Shown in pieces: positions 11,203-19,218 of a stretch of DNA of 64,000 nt. This DNA comes from Parazoarcus communis (GTDB taxonomy: Bacteria; Pseudomonadota; Gammaproteobacteria; Burkholderiales; Rhodocyclaceae): NCBI RefSeq assembly GCF_003111645.1, contig NZ_CP022187.1, positions 3,720,001 through 3,784,000 on the forward strand, read 5' to 3'. A program made the position numbers and the translations under genes. The notes beneath the pieces are model-generated. The model saw only the letters and a list, made by a program, of their open reading frames with translations. It had not been told where the DNA came from and ran no database searches. Within the stretch, counting starts at the first letter, position 1. Each line of letters begins with the position of its first letter.

Positions 11203-11619
11203 ATGCGCGGGAGTTTCTGGCGGTGGCTGACCACATTGCTCGCGATAGCCTTCGGCATTGCCTTCGGCCTTTTCGCCGGTATCGGTGTCGTGCGTGCCGA
11301 TCCGTTGTCTCAGGACTTGCCTGCGCGAAGAATGGCTGCGGGAATCCTGTCCAGTGGCAGTACGGTATCGACAGCGCCGAGCTTGATCGCCTCTTTGGGC
11401 ATGCCGAAGACAACGCAGCTGGACTCGTCTTCTGCCACCGTGCTCGCGCCTGCGTCATGCATTTCCTTCAGGCCACGGGCGCCGTCGTCACCCATTCCGG
11501 TCATGATGACGCCGAATGCATTGCGCCCGGCGAACTTCGCGCAGGAGCGGAACAGGACATCGACAGACGGCCGATGGCGATTGACCAGTGGTCCATCGAC
11601 CACCTCGACGGCGTATTGA
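11203..11619 (+). pseudogene. Probable truncated membrane-protein ORF running into cheB antisense
   Basis: An ATG at 11203 directly preceded by GGGAGAAGGAG opens a frame encoding a plausible signal/membrane helix (WLTTLLAIAFGIAFGLFAGIG) and a few further residues. After about 36 codons the frame enters sequence antisense to cheB and becomes low-complexity (many S, T, P, R), as expected of a chance antisense frame. The first part looks like the 5' end of a real gene that lost its remainder where the chemotaxis operon now ends. It may also be a chance ORF. Confidence 0.3.
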
Positions 11620-12395
11620 GCCCCGCTGCGGGTCAGCAGCATGTGCTTTCCTCCCGGTGCGATCAAGGCCCGGCCGGGGACAACGCGGTCGCCGTGACGC
11701 GCCTCTCGTACATCGATTTCGCACAGGCCGTTGAGGCGTTCGGCGAACATCGCGGTAAACCTCTCCGGCATGTGCTGGACGATGACGATGCCGGGGCATA
11801 CGGCGGGCAACCGTGTCAATACCGCTTCAAGTGCCTGGGTGCCGCCGGTGGAGGTGCCGATGGCGACGACGCAGTCGGTTGTGCGCACCATCGACGCGCC
11901 GCTTCCAAGCCCGCTGGTGATTACCGCGTCCGCCGACAGCTTCGGTAGCGGAGCGTTGACCGCGGTGCGAGGCGCGAGGCGTCGCGCGTTGGCGCGCGCG
12001 GCTGCCTTGACCGCCTGGACGACGTCGTTGGCACTGTCCTCGAGGAATTGTTTCACGCCCATCTTGGGTTTGGTGATGATGGACACGGCGCCCGCGGACA
12101 GGGCATTCATCGTCGCTTCCGCACCACGTTCAGCGAGGGATGAGCAGATCACCACCGGGGTCGGGCGCTCGCTCATGATCTTCTTGAGGAAGGTCAGCCC
12201 GTCCATACGGGGCATCTCGATATCAAGGATGATCACATCCGGCCACTGCACTTCCATCTTTCGCATCGCAAACAGGGGATCGGCAGCAGCGGCGATGACT
12301 TCGATGCCAGGGTCGACAGCCAGCGTCTGGCTGATGGCTTGCCGCACGACGGCCGAGTCGTCGACGATCATGACTTTGATCTTTCCTGACGTCAC
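11310..12395 (-). CDS. cheB: Chemotaxis response regulator / receptor glutamate methylesterase CheB
   Basis: A 361-residue two-domain CheB. The N-terminal receiver has [11 protein letters not shown] and the phosphoacceptor Asp in [14 protein letters not shown]. The C-terminal methylesterase has the catalytic serine in [12 protein letters not shown], the histidine in VQHMPERFT and the aspartate in [13 protein letters not shown]. It removes methyl groups from chemoreceptors and deamidates glutamines, opposing CheR. I use the GTG at 12395 ([14 protein letters not shown]) with AGGAA upstream. It is the last gene of the operon, 36 bp after cheR. Confidence 0.95.
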   Translation of the reverse strand: MTSGKIKVMIVDDSAVVRQAISQTLAVDPGIEVIAAAADPLFAMRKMEVQWPDVIILDIEMPRMDGLTFLKKIMSERPTPVVICSSLAERGAEATMNALSAGAVSIITKPKMGVKQFLEDSANDVVQAVKAAARANARRLAPRTAVNAPLPKLSADAVITSGLGSGASMVRTTDCVVAIGTSTGGTQALEAVLTRLPAVCPGIVIVQHMPERFTAMFAERLNGLCEIDVREARHGDRVVPGRALIAPGGKHMLLTRSGAQYAVEVVDGPLVNRHRPSVDVLFRSCAKFAGRNAFGVIMTGMGDDGARGLKEMHDAGASTVAEDESSCVVFGMPKEAIKLGAVDTVLPLDRIPAAILRAGKS

Positions 12396-12431
12396 GTGAT
12401 GTTCCTGTCTGTGCGCTGTTTCATGGGGCGG

Positions 12432-13268
12432 TCAAGCATGCTCGCGGTGCAGGGCGCGGTATTCTCGACGGCAATATACGGTCGGGCGCAAGGATGCGAG
12501 ATCATCACTCAGGCCGTTAAGCGTCTCGGAGTGCCCCACCACGAAGTAGCCGTCTTTGCGCAGATGGGGGAGCATGTGCGCCACGACCTTGCGCTTGGTT
12601 TCCTGATCGAAGTAGATCATCACATTGCGCAGGAACGTGACGTCGAACTGGCCGAGGTCGCGTGGGTCGGGCGCGATGAGATTGAAGTGCCGAAATTGCA
12701 CGCGCTCCCTCAACTTCTGCTGGATGAGCAGATTGCCCGCATGTTCGCGAACGCCCTTGAGGCAGTACTTCTTGAGTAGCTCGGGTGGAATGCCGGTTGC
12801 GCGTTCCATGGCGTAATAGCCGATTTCCGCTCGTTCGAGTACGGTCAGGCTGATGTCGGTGGCAATAATTTCCCATGGCGCATTCAGGCCCAGCGTTTCC
12901 GCCAGGACCATGGCCATGGTATAGGGCTCCTCCCCCGAGGAGCATGCGGCGCTCCAGACCCGGAATGTATTGCCGCGGCGCTGTGCGGCAATGTCTGCGA
13001 GCAGGTCGAAATGGGCGGCTTCGCGGAAGAAATAGGTTTCGTTGGTGGTGAGCAGGTCGACCATCATCTGCACTTCCTGCGGATGGTCGCCGCTGGCAAG
13101 CATGCGGTAATACTCGCCGAAGGTGCCCAGTCCGTAATGGCGCAGGCGCTTGGAAAGGCGTCCCACAAGGAGGATCTTCTTGGTGTCCGCAAGGCTGATC
13201 CCGGCGAGCCGGTATATCAGGCGCTGGAACAGCGCGAATTCGTGATGGGTGATCTGGGGATTGTCCAT
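12432..13268 (-). CDS. cheR: Chemotaxis receptor glutamate methyltransferase CheR
   Basis: A 278-residue SAM-dependent methyltransferase. The N-terminal helical domain is followed by the SAM-binding core: VWSAACSSGEEPYTMAM, then IIATDISLTVLERA, and NVMIYFDQETKRK near the C-terminus. GDHPQEVQMMVDLLTTNETYFFRE is the typical substrate-side segment. It methylates glutamates on the chemoreceptors. I choose ATG 13268 (MDNPQITHHEF); an upstream TTG at 13280 is possible and neither has a clear Shine-Dalgarno site. There is no TPR extension. One receptor in the operon ends in a CheR-type tether motif. Confidence 0.94.
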   Translation of the reverse strand: MDNPQITHHEFALFQRLIYRLAGISLADTKKILLVGRLSKRLRHYGLGTFGEYYRMLASGDHPQEVQMMVDLLTTNETYFFREAAHFDLLADIAAQRRGNTFRVWSAACSSGEEPYTMAMVLAETLGLNAPWEIIATDISLTVLERAEIGYYAMERATGIPPELLKKYCLKGVREHAGNLLIQQKLRERVQFRHFNLIAPDPRDLGQFDVTFLRNVMIYFDQETKRKVVAHMLPHLRKDGYFVVGHSETLNGLSDDLASLRPTVYCRREYRALHREHA

Positions 13269-13292
13269 GGGAGCGTGCAAGCGAAACGGTGC

Positions 13293-13889
13293 TCAGAAGA
13301 GTTCGATGTTTGATTTTGGCGGTTTGCGCTGCAGCGACTGCGCATAGGCCGCTTCCTCGCGCGCGATGCCCTGTGCGGTGGCCTGGGTGGTGGCCATGCG
13401 CCGGCAATATGCATCGCCGGTCTCGGGCACGAAGAGCACCTTGCGCGACCAGGGGCCGAGAAAATCGGATGCAATCAGCGGGATGTGCTCGCGTTGCAGC
13501 CACTCGCGTGCAAACTCCGCGTTGCGCACGCCGATCCCCGACGATGCGGAACCCGTCAATATGGTTCCGGCCCCGAAGGCCTTGGCCTTCACCCTGTGCC
13601 TTGCTGCTCCCTGAGCAAGAAGTGCATTGAGCAGCACTTCCATGGCGTAGTCTCCAGACAGCAGGTTGTCGATGTCGGCGTCGTTGGCACCCTGGCTGCG
13701 GCTCATGCTGGGAAGCATGAAATGATTCATTCCGCCGATGTGGGCAATGTCGTCGAACATGCAGACCGCCACGCAGGAGCCCAGCAAGGTGGCGAGCGGT
13801 TTATGTCGTTCAACCGACCATCCGCCCGGCGCAATGTTTCGCGCCATGCGCTCGATCTCCTGCGCCGACATGGCATCCCAGTTGTTCAT
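13293..13889 (-). CDS. cheD: Chemoreceptor glutamine deamidase CheD
   Basis: A 198-residue CheD. The catalytic Cys and His are in LLGSCVAVCMFDD and HIGGMNHFMLPS; the C-terminal half has GSASSGIGVRNAEFARE. CheD deamidates receptor glutamines and, in some bacteria, works with a CheC-type phosphatase. I start at ATG 13889 (MNNWDAMSAQE), 22 bp after the receptor gene, rather than the longer frame that overlaps it. The protein ends in NIELF, similar to the KIELF terminus of the sensor-less receptor at 21745-23016. Confidence 0.9.
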   Translation of the reverse strand: MNNWDAMSAQEIERMARNIAPGGWSVERHKPLATLLGSCVAVCMFDDIAHIGGMNHFMLPSMSRSQGANDADIDNLLSGDYAMEVLLNALLAQGAARHRVKAKAFGAGTILTGSASSGIGVRNAEFAREWLQREHIPLIASDFLGPWSRKVLFVPETGDAYCRRMATTQATAQGIAREEAAYAQSLQRKPPKSNIELF

Positions 13890-13911
13890 CGAGCGGTATT
13901 CCGGCGTGGCA

Positions 13912-16347
13912 CTAGTGGCATGACCTGTCGGTATTGACGGCAAAGAACGCCATGGTTTCCTGCAACTGGGCAGCCTGTCCCCCCAACTCCTCCGCGGTGG
14001 CCGCAAGCTCCTCCGAGGCCGATGCGTTCTGCTGCGTGGCTTTGCTGAGCTGGCTCATGGCGCCGTTGATCTGCACCACGCCGGCACTTTGTTCCTGACT
14101 GGCCGAGGTGATCTCCTGCACCAGGTCGGAAGTCTTGCGGATGGAGGGCACCATCTCGCCGAGCAACGCGCCTGCGCGTTCGGCCAGATTGACCGAATTT
14201 CCGGCGAGTTGGCCGATCTGCTGCGCGGCGACCTGACTGCGTTCCGCCAGTTTGCGCACCTCGGCGGCGACGACGGCAAAGCCCTTGCCATGCTCGCCTG
14301 CACGCGCCGCTTCGATGGCCGCGTTCAGCGCCAGCAGGTTGGTCTGATAGGCGATGTCGTCGATGATGCCGATCTTGCCGGCAATGTCCTTCATGGCGGT
14401 CACCGTGTTCTTGACCGCTTCGCCCCCTTCGACTGCTTCGGTCGAGGACTTGGCGGCCATGCCATCGGTCACCTTGGCGTTCTCGGAGTTCTGGTTGATC
14501 GATGCGGTCATCTGCTCGATCGAGGCCAGGGACTCCTCTACGCTGGCTGCTTGCTCGGAAGAGGCCTGGGACAAGCTCTGGGCGGTCGAGGAGACTTGGC
14601 CGGCAGCGCTCGAGAGCGCGTCGGCGGCCGTGCGCACCTGCTCGATGATGGCTGCGAGTTTATCCAGCGACTCATTTACCGCATTCTCGAGGACCTCGAA
14701 ATCACCCGCGTAGCGGGCGTCGATCCGCTGCGTGAGGTCACCCTGGCTCAGCGCGAGCATGATGTGCTTGACCTCGTCGATTGGCGCGATGACGGCGTCA
14801 AGCGTGCTATTGACGCCGTCGACGATCTTTCGGTAATCGCCCTGGTGTCGACCGGCGTCGGCGCGGATCTGGAGTTGGCCGTTCAGGCCTGCCTGTGCCA
14901 GCATGGTGGCGTCGGCGACGAGGGCGCCGATGGCGTCGATGCACGTATTGAGGTTGTTCTTGATGGTGTTGAAATCACCGTTGTAAGCCTCGGTGATCCG
15001 CGGCGGGATGGCGCCACGGGAAATGCGGTCGACGTAATCGGCGGCGATGCTCAAGGGGCCGACAACCGCGTCCAGCGTTGCGTTCACCCCTTCGATGATC
15101 TTGCGGTAACCGCCTTGATGCCGGTTTGCGTCGGCGCGGGTTGACAGAATTCCACCAACAGCGGATTCGGAAAGCATGACGGCATCGTCCATCATCGCAT
15201 GCACATTGCGTTGGACTTCGCCCAGCGCCAAGTCGATTTCGCCCAGTTCATCGTGCTGCGTGACGATGATGGCATGATCGAGATCGCCGGCCGCAATGCA
15301 CCGGGCATTGAGCGCGGTCAGGTGCAGTGTGCGCAGCATCCGGCGGACCTGCAGGCCGAAGACCAGGGCAAGCACAGCCATTGCGATCATCGTCATGGCC
15401 GACACTGCCATCTGCCGGGCTGCACCTGCGGCCATTCTTTCGCTCATGCTCGCGACCTGGCGTGCGAGATGATCTTCGACCGATTTCATGCCATCAATCT
15501 TTGCGGTGATCTGTTGGAACCAGTCCGACGGATCGATATCGAACCCGCCGCTCTGCGCTTTGTCGAACGCGGTCTGGCGCATGCGCTCGACCTCTCTGCT
15601 CGGGGCGGTATCCGTCAAGGCCTGGTGAAGGGCCCTGGCTTCGGCGTCGGCGTAAATCGCGAACGCATGCAAATAGGTCGATTGGGTGGCCAGCAGCGTT
15701 ACGTAGCGGCGGTAGGTGGCGGGGTCGAAGCTGTTCGAAGTGAAGACGCCGTTCAGGGTGGCGCGCTCACGGCCGGCTTGTTCCTTTGCATTCAGGTACA
15801 TCAGATAAGCGGTTATCTCGCGTGAAATCTCGGCGTTGCTCGCGCTCGCCGCACTGTGCTCTACGACCATGAGCAGCTTTTCGATTGCGGCGGTGTAGGC
15901 AGTAAAGGACTGCGCCGGCGTTGCCCGGCCTGAATCGATGTCGGCGCGGATCGAAGAGAGATTTTCGACTTGCGTGCGGGCCGAATCCACACCGCTGCGG
16001 ATGTTCGCATCGAGTTCCTGCAGTTTTGCGCGGTCAAGCGTGTCGGCCAGTACGGCAAACGCGGAAATCGACAATTTGCGCTGTGACCGGAGTTCCTCGC
16101 TGAAACGGACCCCTTTGGACGCGATGAAACCGGCGGACAGGCCGCGTTCCTTTTGCAATTCGTGCGCGACGGCACTGGATGCGATGGACAGGCGGCCGAG
16201 TGTCGCCAGCTGGTCAAGCTCCGTTTCGGCACGCCACTGACGAAGCAGGTCGGATGTTGCGTAATAGCCGGCGCCAATGACAACGAGCGCAAACAGAATG
16301 AATAGGCGCAGACGGATGGAGCGCCATCCATAGCCAGCATTGTTCAT
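13912..16347 (-). CDS. Methyl-accepting chemotaxis protein with NIT-type sensor and several HAMP-like repeats
   Basis: An 811-residue receptor. After an N-terminal membrane helix (about 12-30) comes a periplasmic helical domain with [18 protein letters not shown] and [23 protein letters not shown], the pattern of the NIT (nitrate/nitrite-sensing) domain. A second membrane helix near 315-335 leads into a run of HAMP-like repeats with recurring GVN[AS]TLDAV[VI] and GDF..[IL].N units, then the signalling tip with [38 protein letters not shown] split in the usual way. The C-terminus (NTDRSCH) lacks a CheR-tether pentapeptide. The signalling domain is nearly identical to that of the receptor at 16988-19174. 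The ligand is not certain from sequence. Confidence 0.87.
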   Translation of the reverse strand: MNNAGYGWRSIRLRLFILFALVVIGAGYYATSDLLRQWRAETELDQLATLGRLSIASSAVAHELQKERGLSAGFIASKGVRFSEELRSQRKLSISAFAVLADTLDRAKLQELDANIRSGVDSARTQVENLSSIRADIDSGRATPAQSFTAYTAAIEKLLMVVEHSAASASNAEISREITAYLMYLNAKEQAGRERATLNGVFTSNSFDPATYRRYVTLLATQSTYLHAFAIYADAEARALHQALTDTAPSREVERMRQTAFDKAQSGGFDIDPSDWFQQITAKIDGMKSVEDHLARQVASMSERMAAGAARQMAVSAMTMIAMAVLALVFGLQVRRMLRTLHLTALNARCIAAGDLDHAIIVTQHDELGEIDLALGEVQRNVHAMMDDAVMLSESAVGGILSTRADANRHQGGYRKIIEGVNATLDAVVGPLSIAADYVDRISRGAIPPRITEAYNGDFNTIKNNLNTCIDAIGALVADATMLAQAGLNGQLQIRADAGRHQGDYRKIVDGVNSTLDAVIAPIDEVKHIMLALSQGDLTQRIDARYAGDFEVLENAVNESLDKLAAIIEQVRTAADALSSAAGQVSSTAQSLSQASSEQAASVEESLASIEQMTASINQNSENAKVTDGMAAKSSTEAVEGGEAVKNTVTAMKDIAGKIGIIDDIAYQTNLLALNAAIEAARAGEHGKGFAVVAAEVRKLAERSQVAAQQIGQLAGNSVNLAERAGALLGEMVPSIRKTSDLVQEITSASQEQSAGVVQINGAMSQLSKATQQNASASEELAATAEELGGQAAQLQETMAFFAVNTDRSCH
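13960..14524. repeat. Direct repeat A: receptor signalling-domain DNA (copy 1)
   Basis: This stretch of the NIT-domain receptor gene is nearly identical to 17162-17726 in the second receptor gene, at a constant offset of 3202 bp. In the central ~170 bp compared by eye only a few, mostly silent, positions differ. Gene conversion or a recent duplication is likely. Confidence 0.85.
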
Positions 16348-16413
16348 GATGTCCCCTTCCGCCGTGAGCGATATCAGCTCATGCGGCTGACATCGCGCCG
16401 GCGGTCATTATTC

Positions 16414-16959
16414 TCAGGCCGCGTTGCCGTCTTCGTTGCCCATTCGTGCAAGCATTGCGATTTCCGCTGTCGACAGCACCCGGTCGACATTGAGAATGAT
16501 CACGAAGCGGCCGTCCACCTTGCCCATGCCCTGAATGAAGTCGGCACGAATCTTGGCGCCGAAACTCGGGGGCGGTTCAATTTCGGCGCGGGGAATTTCC
16601 AGTACTTCATTGACGGCATCGACAATGACGCCGAGATCCTGCTTGCCATCTTCGCTGTCGATTTCGACGATGACGATGCAGGTACGACGGGACACCGTGG
16701 TGGCGGTGCCGCCAAAGCGGGCGGAGAGGTCGATGACGGGCACGACCGCTCCGCGCAGATTGATTACCCCGCGAATGAAGACCGGCATCATCGGAATCTC
16801 GGTCACGCTGCCGAACTCGATGATTTCCTTGACGTTGAGAATGCCGAGGGCAAACACCTCGCCCCCGAGACTGAAGGTGAGGTACTGGGCGGGGGTGTCG
16901 TCCCCCGCCTCGCGCTTGGTGCTCACCTGGCGCGTGCCACTTGCGACGACCTGATTCAT
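16414..16959 (-). CDS. cheW: Chemotaxis coupling protein CheW
   Basis: A 181-residue CheW. The core has QYLTFSLGGEVFALGILNVKEII, the conserved VIRGV-type segment FIRGVINLRGAVVPVIDLSARFG, and the second half TCIVIVEIDSEDGKQDLGVIVDAV. It links receptors to CheA. I start at ATG 16959 (MNQVVASGTRQV), with CAGGAGC about 8 bp upstream; a longer frame to 17208 overlaps the receptor gene and reads as noise. It lies between the two large receptor genes. Confidence 0.94.
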   Translation of the reverse strand: MNQVVASGTRQVSTKREAGDDTPAQYLTFSLGGEVFALGILNVKEIIEFGSVTEIPMMPVFIRGVINLRGAVVPVIDLSARFGGTATTVSRRTCIVIVEIDSEDGKQDLGVIVDAVNEVLEIPRAEIEPPPSFGAKIRADFIQGMGKVDGRFVIILNVDRVLSTAEIAMLARMGNEDGNAA

Positions 16960-16987
16960 TGTTCCGGCTCCTGCGCTGTGTTCAGGT

Positions 16988-19174
16988 TCAGAACTTTTCA
17001 AAATCGGATTCGGAGAAGCTGACCGGTCTGCTGCGAGCCGATCGCGCCGTCGTCGAAGCGGCGGGCGCGGCTGACAGCGTGCCCCGCGGCCCGGACTTGC
17101 GTGCGGCTGCACTTGGCTTGCCTGCAGCACTGCCACCGACATTGAAGAAGCCCATGATCTCCTGCAACTGACCGGCCTGTCCGCCCAGTTCTTCCGCCGT
17201 TGCGGCAAGCTCCTCGGAGGCGGAAGCGTTCTGCTGCGTGGCCTTGTTGAGCTGATTCATCGCACTGTTGATCTGCACTACGCCGGCGCTTTGTTCCTGA
17301 CTGGCCGAGGCGATCTCCTGCACGAGGTCGGAAGTCTTGCGGATCGATGGCACCATCTCGTCGAGCAGCTCGCCTGCCCGTTCGGCCAGGTTCACCGAAT
17401 TTCCGGCGAGCTTGCCGATCTCCTGCGCGGCGACCTGACTGCGTTCCGCCAGTTTGCGCACCTCGGCGGCGACGACGGCAAAACCCTTGCCATGCTCGCC
17501 CGCACGCGCTGCTTCAATGGCCGCGTTCAGCGCCAGCAGGTTGGTCTGATAGGCGATGTCGTCAATGATGCCGATCTTGCCGGCAATGTCCTTCATGGCG
17601 GTCACCGTGTTCTTGACCGCTTCGCCCCCTTCGACCGCTTCGGTCGAGGATTTGGCGGCCATGCCGTCGGTCACCTTGGCGTTCTCGGAGTTCTGGTTGA
17701 TCGATGCGGTCATCTGCTCGATCGAAGCGGAGGACTCTTCGACGCTGGCGGCCTGTTCCGACGACGACTGGCTCAGCGACTGCGCCGTGGCCGAGACCTG
17801 CGCTGCGGCATTGTTGAGCGCGTCGGCGGCGGTATTGATCTGATTGATGGTTTCGGCCAATCGACTGATCGTGTTGTTGATGGCCTGCTTGAGTGCGTCG
17901 AAATCTCCACGGTAGTTGCTGGTGATGGACTGCGTCATGTCGCCCTGTTCCATTGCAGCCATGACGCGGCGCACGTCGTTGATCGGACCGACCACGTTTT
18001 CCAGTGTCTGGTTCACCCCGCTCACCAGCTGGTTCCAGCCACCGACGAAGAGTGAGGCATTGGCGCGCTTGTCCAGCTCGCCCGCAGCAGCAGCCTGGAT
18101 GATGATGTCGGTCTGCGCCAGCAGTTCGCCCATCATCTTGACCATGTTGTTCAGGTTGGTCTTGATGAGGTCGAAGTCGCCGTTGTATTTCTCGGTAATG
18201 GTCGGCGGGATGATGCCCTTGGAGATTTCGTCGACGTATTTCGCGGTGACGTTGAGCGGGCCGATCACCGCGTCCAGCGTCTGGTTCACGCCGTCGACAA
18301 TCTTGCGGAAGTCACCCGGATGCTTGTCGGCATCGGCGCGCGTCGACAGTTTGCCTGCCACCGCCGCAGCCGACAGCATCGACGCATCGTCGACCATGGT
18401 CTTTACACTGGTCTGCACGCTTGCGACCGCACGCAGGACTTCACCCACCTCGTCCTTGGCGTCGGACTGGAGCTCGAAGCTGAAGTCTCCGACGGACATT
18501 TTCTTGGCGGCTGAGACCGCAAGCCCGACCGGGCGCGTGATGGAACGTGCGATCAGCATCGCCAGTGCGGCCGCGAGCAAGGCGGCGACGACCGCTAGTA
18601 CGATCATCAGCTGACGTGAATCGCCGGCGATCTCGATCGCATGTTTGCCATCCTCGGTCATCAGCGAGCTTTGGTACTCGATGAGATTGTTGATGGCGTC
18701 CAGATAGTTCGCCTGCGTCGTACGCATGTCGCCCACTAGCAAGGTGACGGCGTCGGCCTTGGCATTGGACCTGACCAGACTCTCCAGTTGCCGCAGCGTG
18801 CTCACGTATTCGCCACGCGCCTTCGCGACGTGGCCGAGTATCTCTTTGCCCTTGTCGGTCGTGATGCTGTTCTTCAGCCGGTCGAGATTTTCCGTGATGA
18901 TCGCCGAGGCGGGCGGAATTCTCGCGAGCTCGCGTTCAGCATCCGACGGGTTGGTCACGAGCAGTGCGTTTCTCGTCACGCGCGCAACGACGTTTACCTG
19001 GTCTATGACATTGTTCGCCCAGACCGTCTTGATATAGCGGTCATTGACCAATATATCGATTTCGCCGGCAAGCGATCCGATACGCTGCAGGCTGATCACT
19101 GCGATCAGGATCAGCAAGGAAATGACAAGCGCGAATGCAATGCCGAGTCGGACACCAATCTTAAGGTTCTTCAA
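16988..19174 (-). CDS. Methyl-accepting chemotaxis protein with 4HB-type sensor and CheR-tether-like C-terminus
   Basis: A ~728-residue receptor. It has an N-terminal membrane helix ([20 protein letters not shown]), a four-helix-bundle-like periplasmic domain ([21 protein letters not shown]...), a second helix near residue 190, HAMP and HAMP-like repeats ([24 protein letters not shown]), and the standard signalling domain. A proline/serine/arginine-rich linker of ~40 residues ends in SESDFEKF. The last five residues, DFEKF, fit the x-aromatic-x-x-aromatic tether that binds CheR and CheB in other bacteria. I prefer TTG 19174 because GGGAG lies six bases upstream; GTG 19189 would add five residues. 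Confidence 0.88.
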   Translation of the reverse strand: MKNLKIGVRLGIAFALVISLLILIAVISLQRIGSLAGEIDILVNDRYIKTVWANNVIDQVNVVARVTRNALLVTNPSDAERELARIPPASAIITENLDRLKNSITTDKGKEILGHVAKARGEYVSTLRQLESLVRSNAKADAVTLLVGDMRTTQANYLDAINNLIEYQSSLMTEDGKHAIEIAGDSRQLMIVLAVVAALLAAALAMLIARSITRPVGLAVSAAKKMSVGDFSFELQSDAKDEVGEVLRAVASVQTSVKTMVDDASMLSAAAVAGKLSTRADADKHPGDFRKIVDGVNQTLDAVIGPLNVTAKYVDEISKGIIPPTITEKYNGDFDLIKTNLNNMVKMMGELLAQTDIIIQAAAAGELDKRANASLFVGGWNQLVSGVNQTLENVVGPINDVRRVMAAMEQGDMTQSITSNYRGDFDALKQAINNTISRLAETINQINTAADALNNAAAQVSATAQSLSQSSSEQAASVEESSASIEQMTASINQNSENAKVTDGMAAKSSTEAVEGGEAVKNTVTAMKDIAGKIGIIDDIAYQTNLLALNAAIEAARAGEHGKGFAVVAAEVRKLAERSQVAAQEIGKLAGNSVNLAERAGELLDEMVPSIRKTSDLVQEIASASQEQSAGVVQINSAMNQLNKATQQNASASEELAATAEELGGQAGQLQEIMGFFNVGGSAAGKPSAAARKSGPRGTLSAAPAASTTARSARSRPVSFSESDFEKF
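17162..17726. repeat. Direct repeat A: receptor signalling-domain DNA (copy 2)
   Basis: Second copy of the near-identical receptor signalling-domain sequence, offset 3202 bp from 13960-14524. The flanking HAMP and sensor sequences differ clearly between the two genes, so similarity is confined to the signalling module. Confidence 0.85.
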
Positions 19175-19218
19175 AACGTTCTCCCTCACAAGCTGAATTC
19201 AAGGATCTGGATGATCGG

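Noticed and set aside
13889-14006. Longer CheD start
   Set aside because: The extension overlaps the receptor gene and has no CheD similarity; ATG 13889 is 22 bp after the receptor stop and gives a normal CheD.
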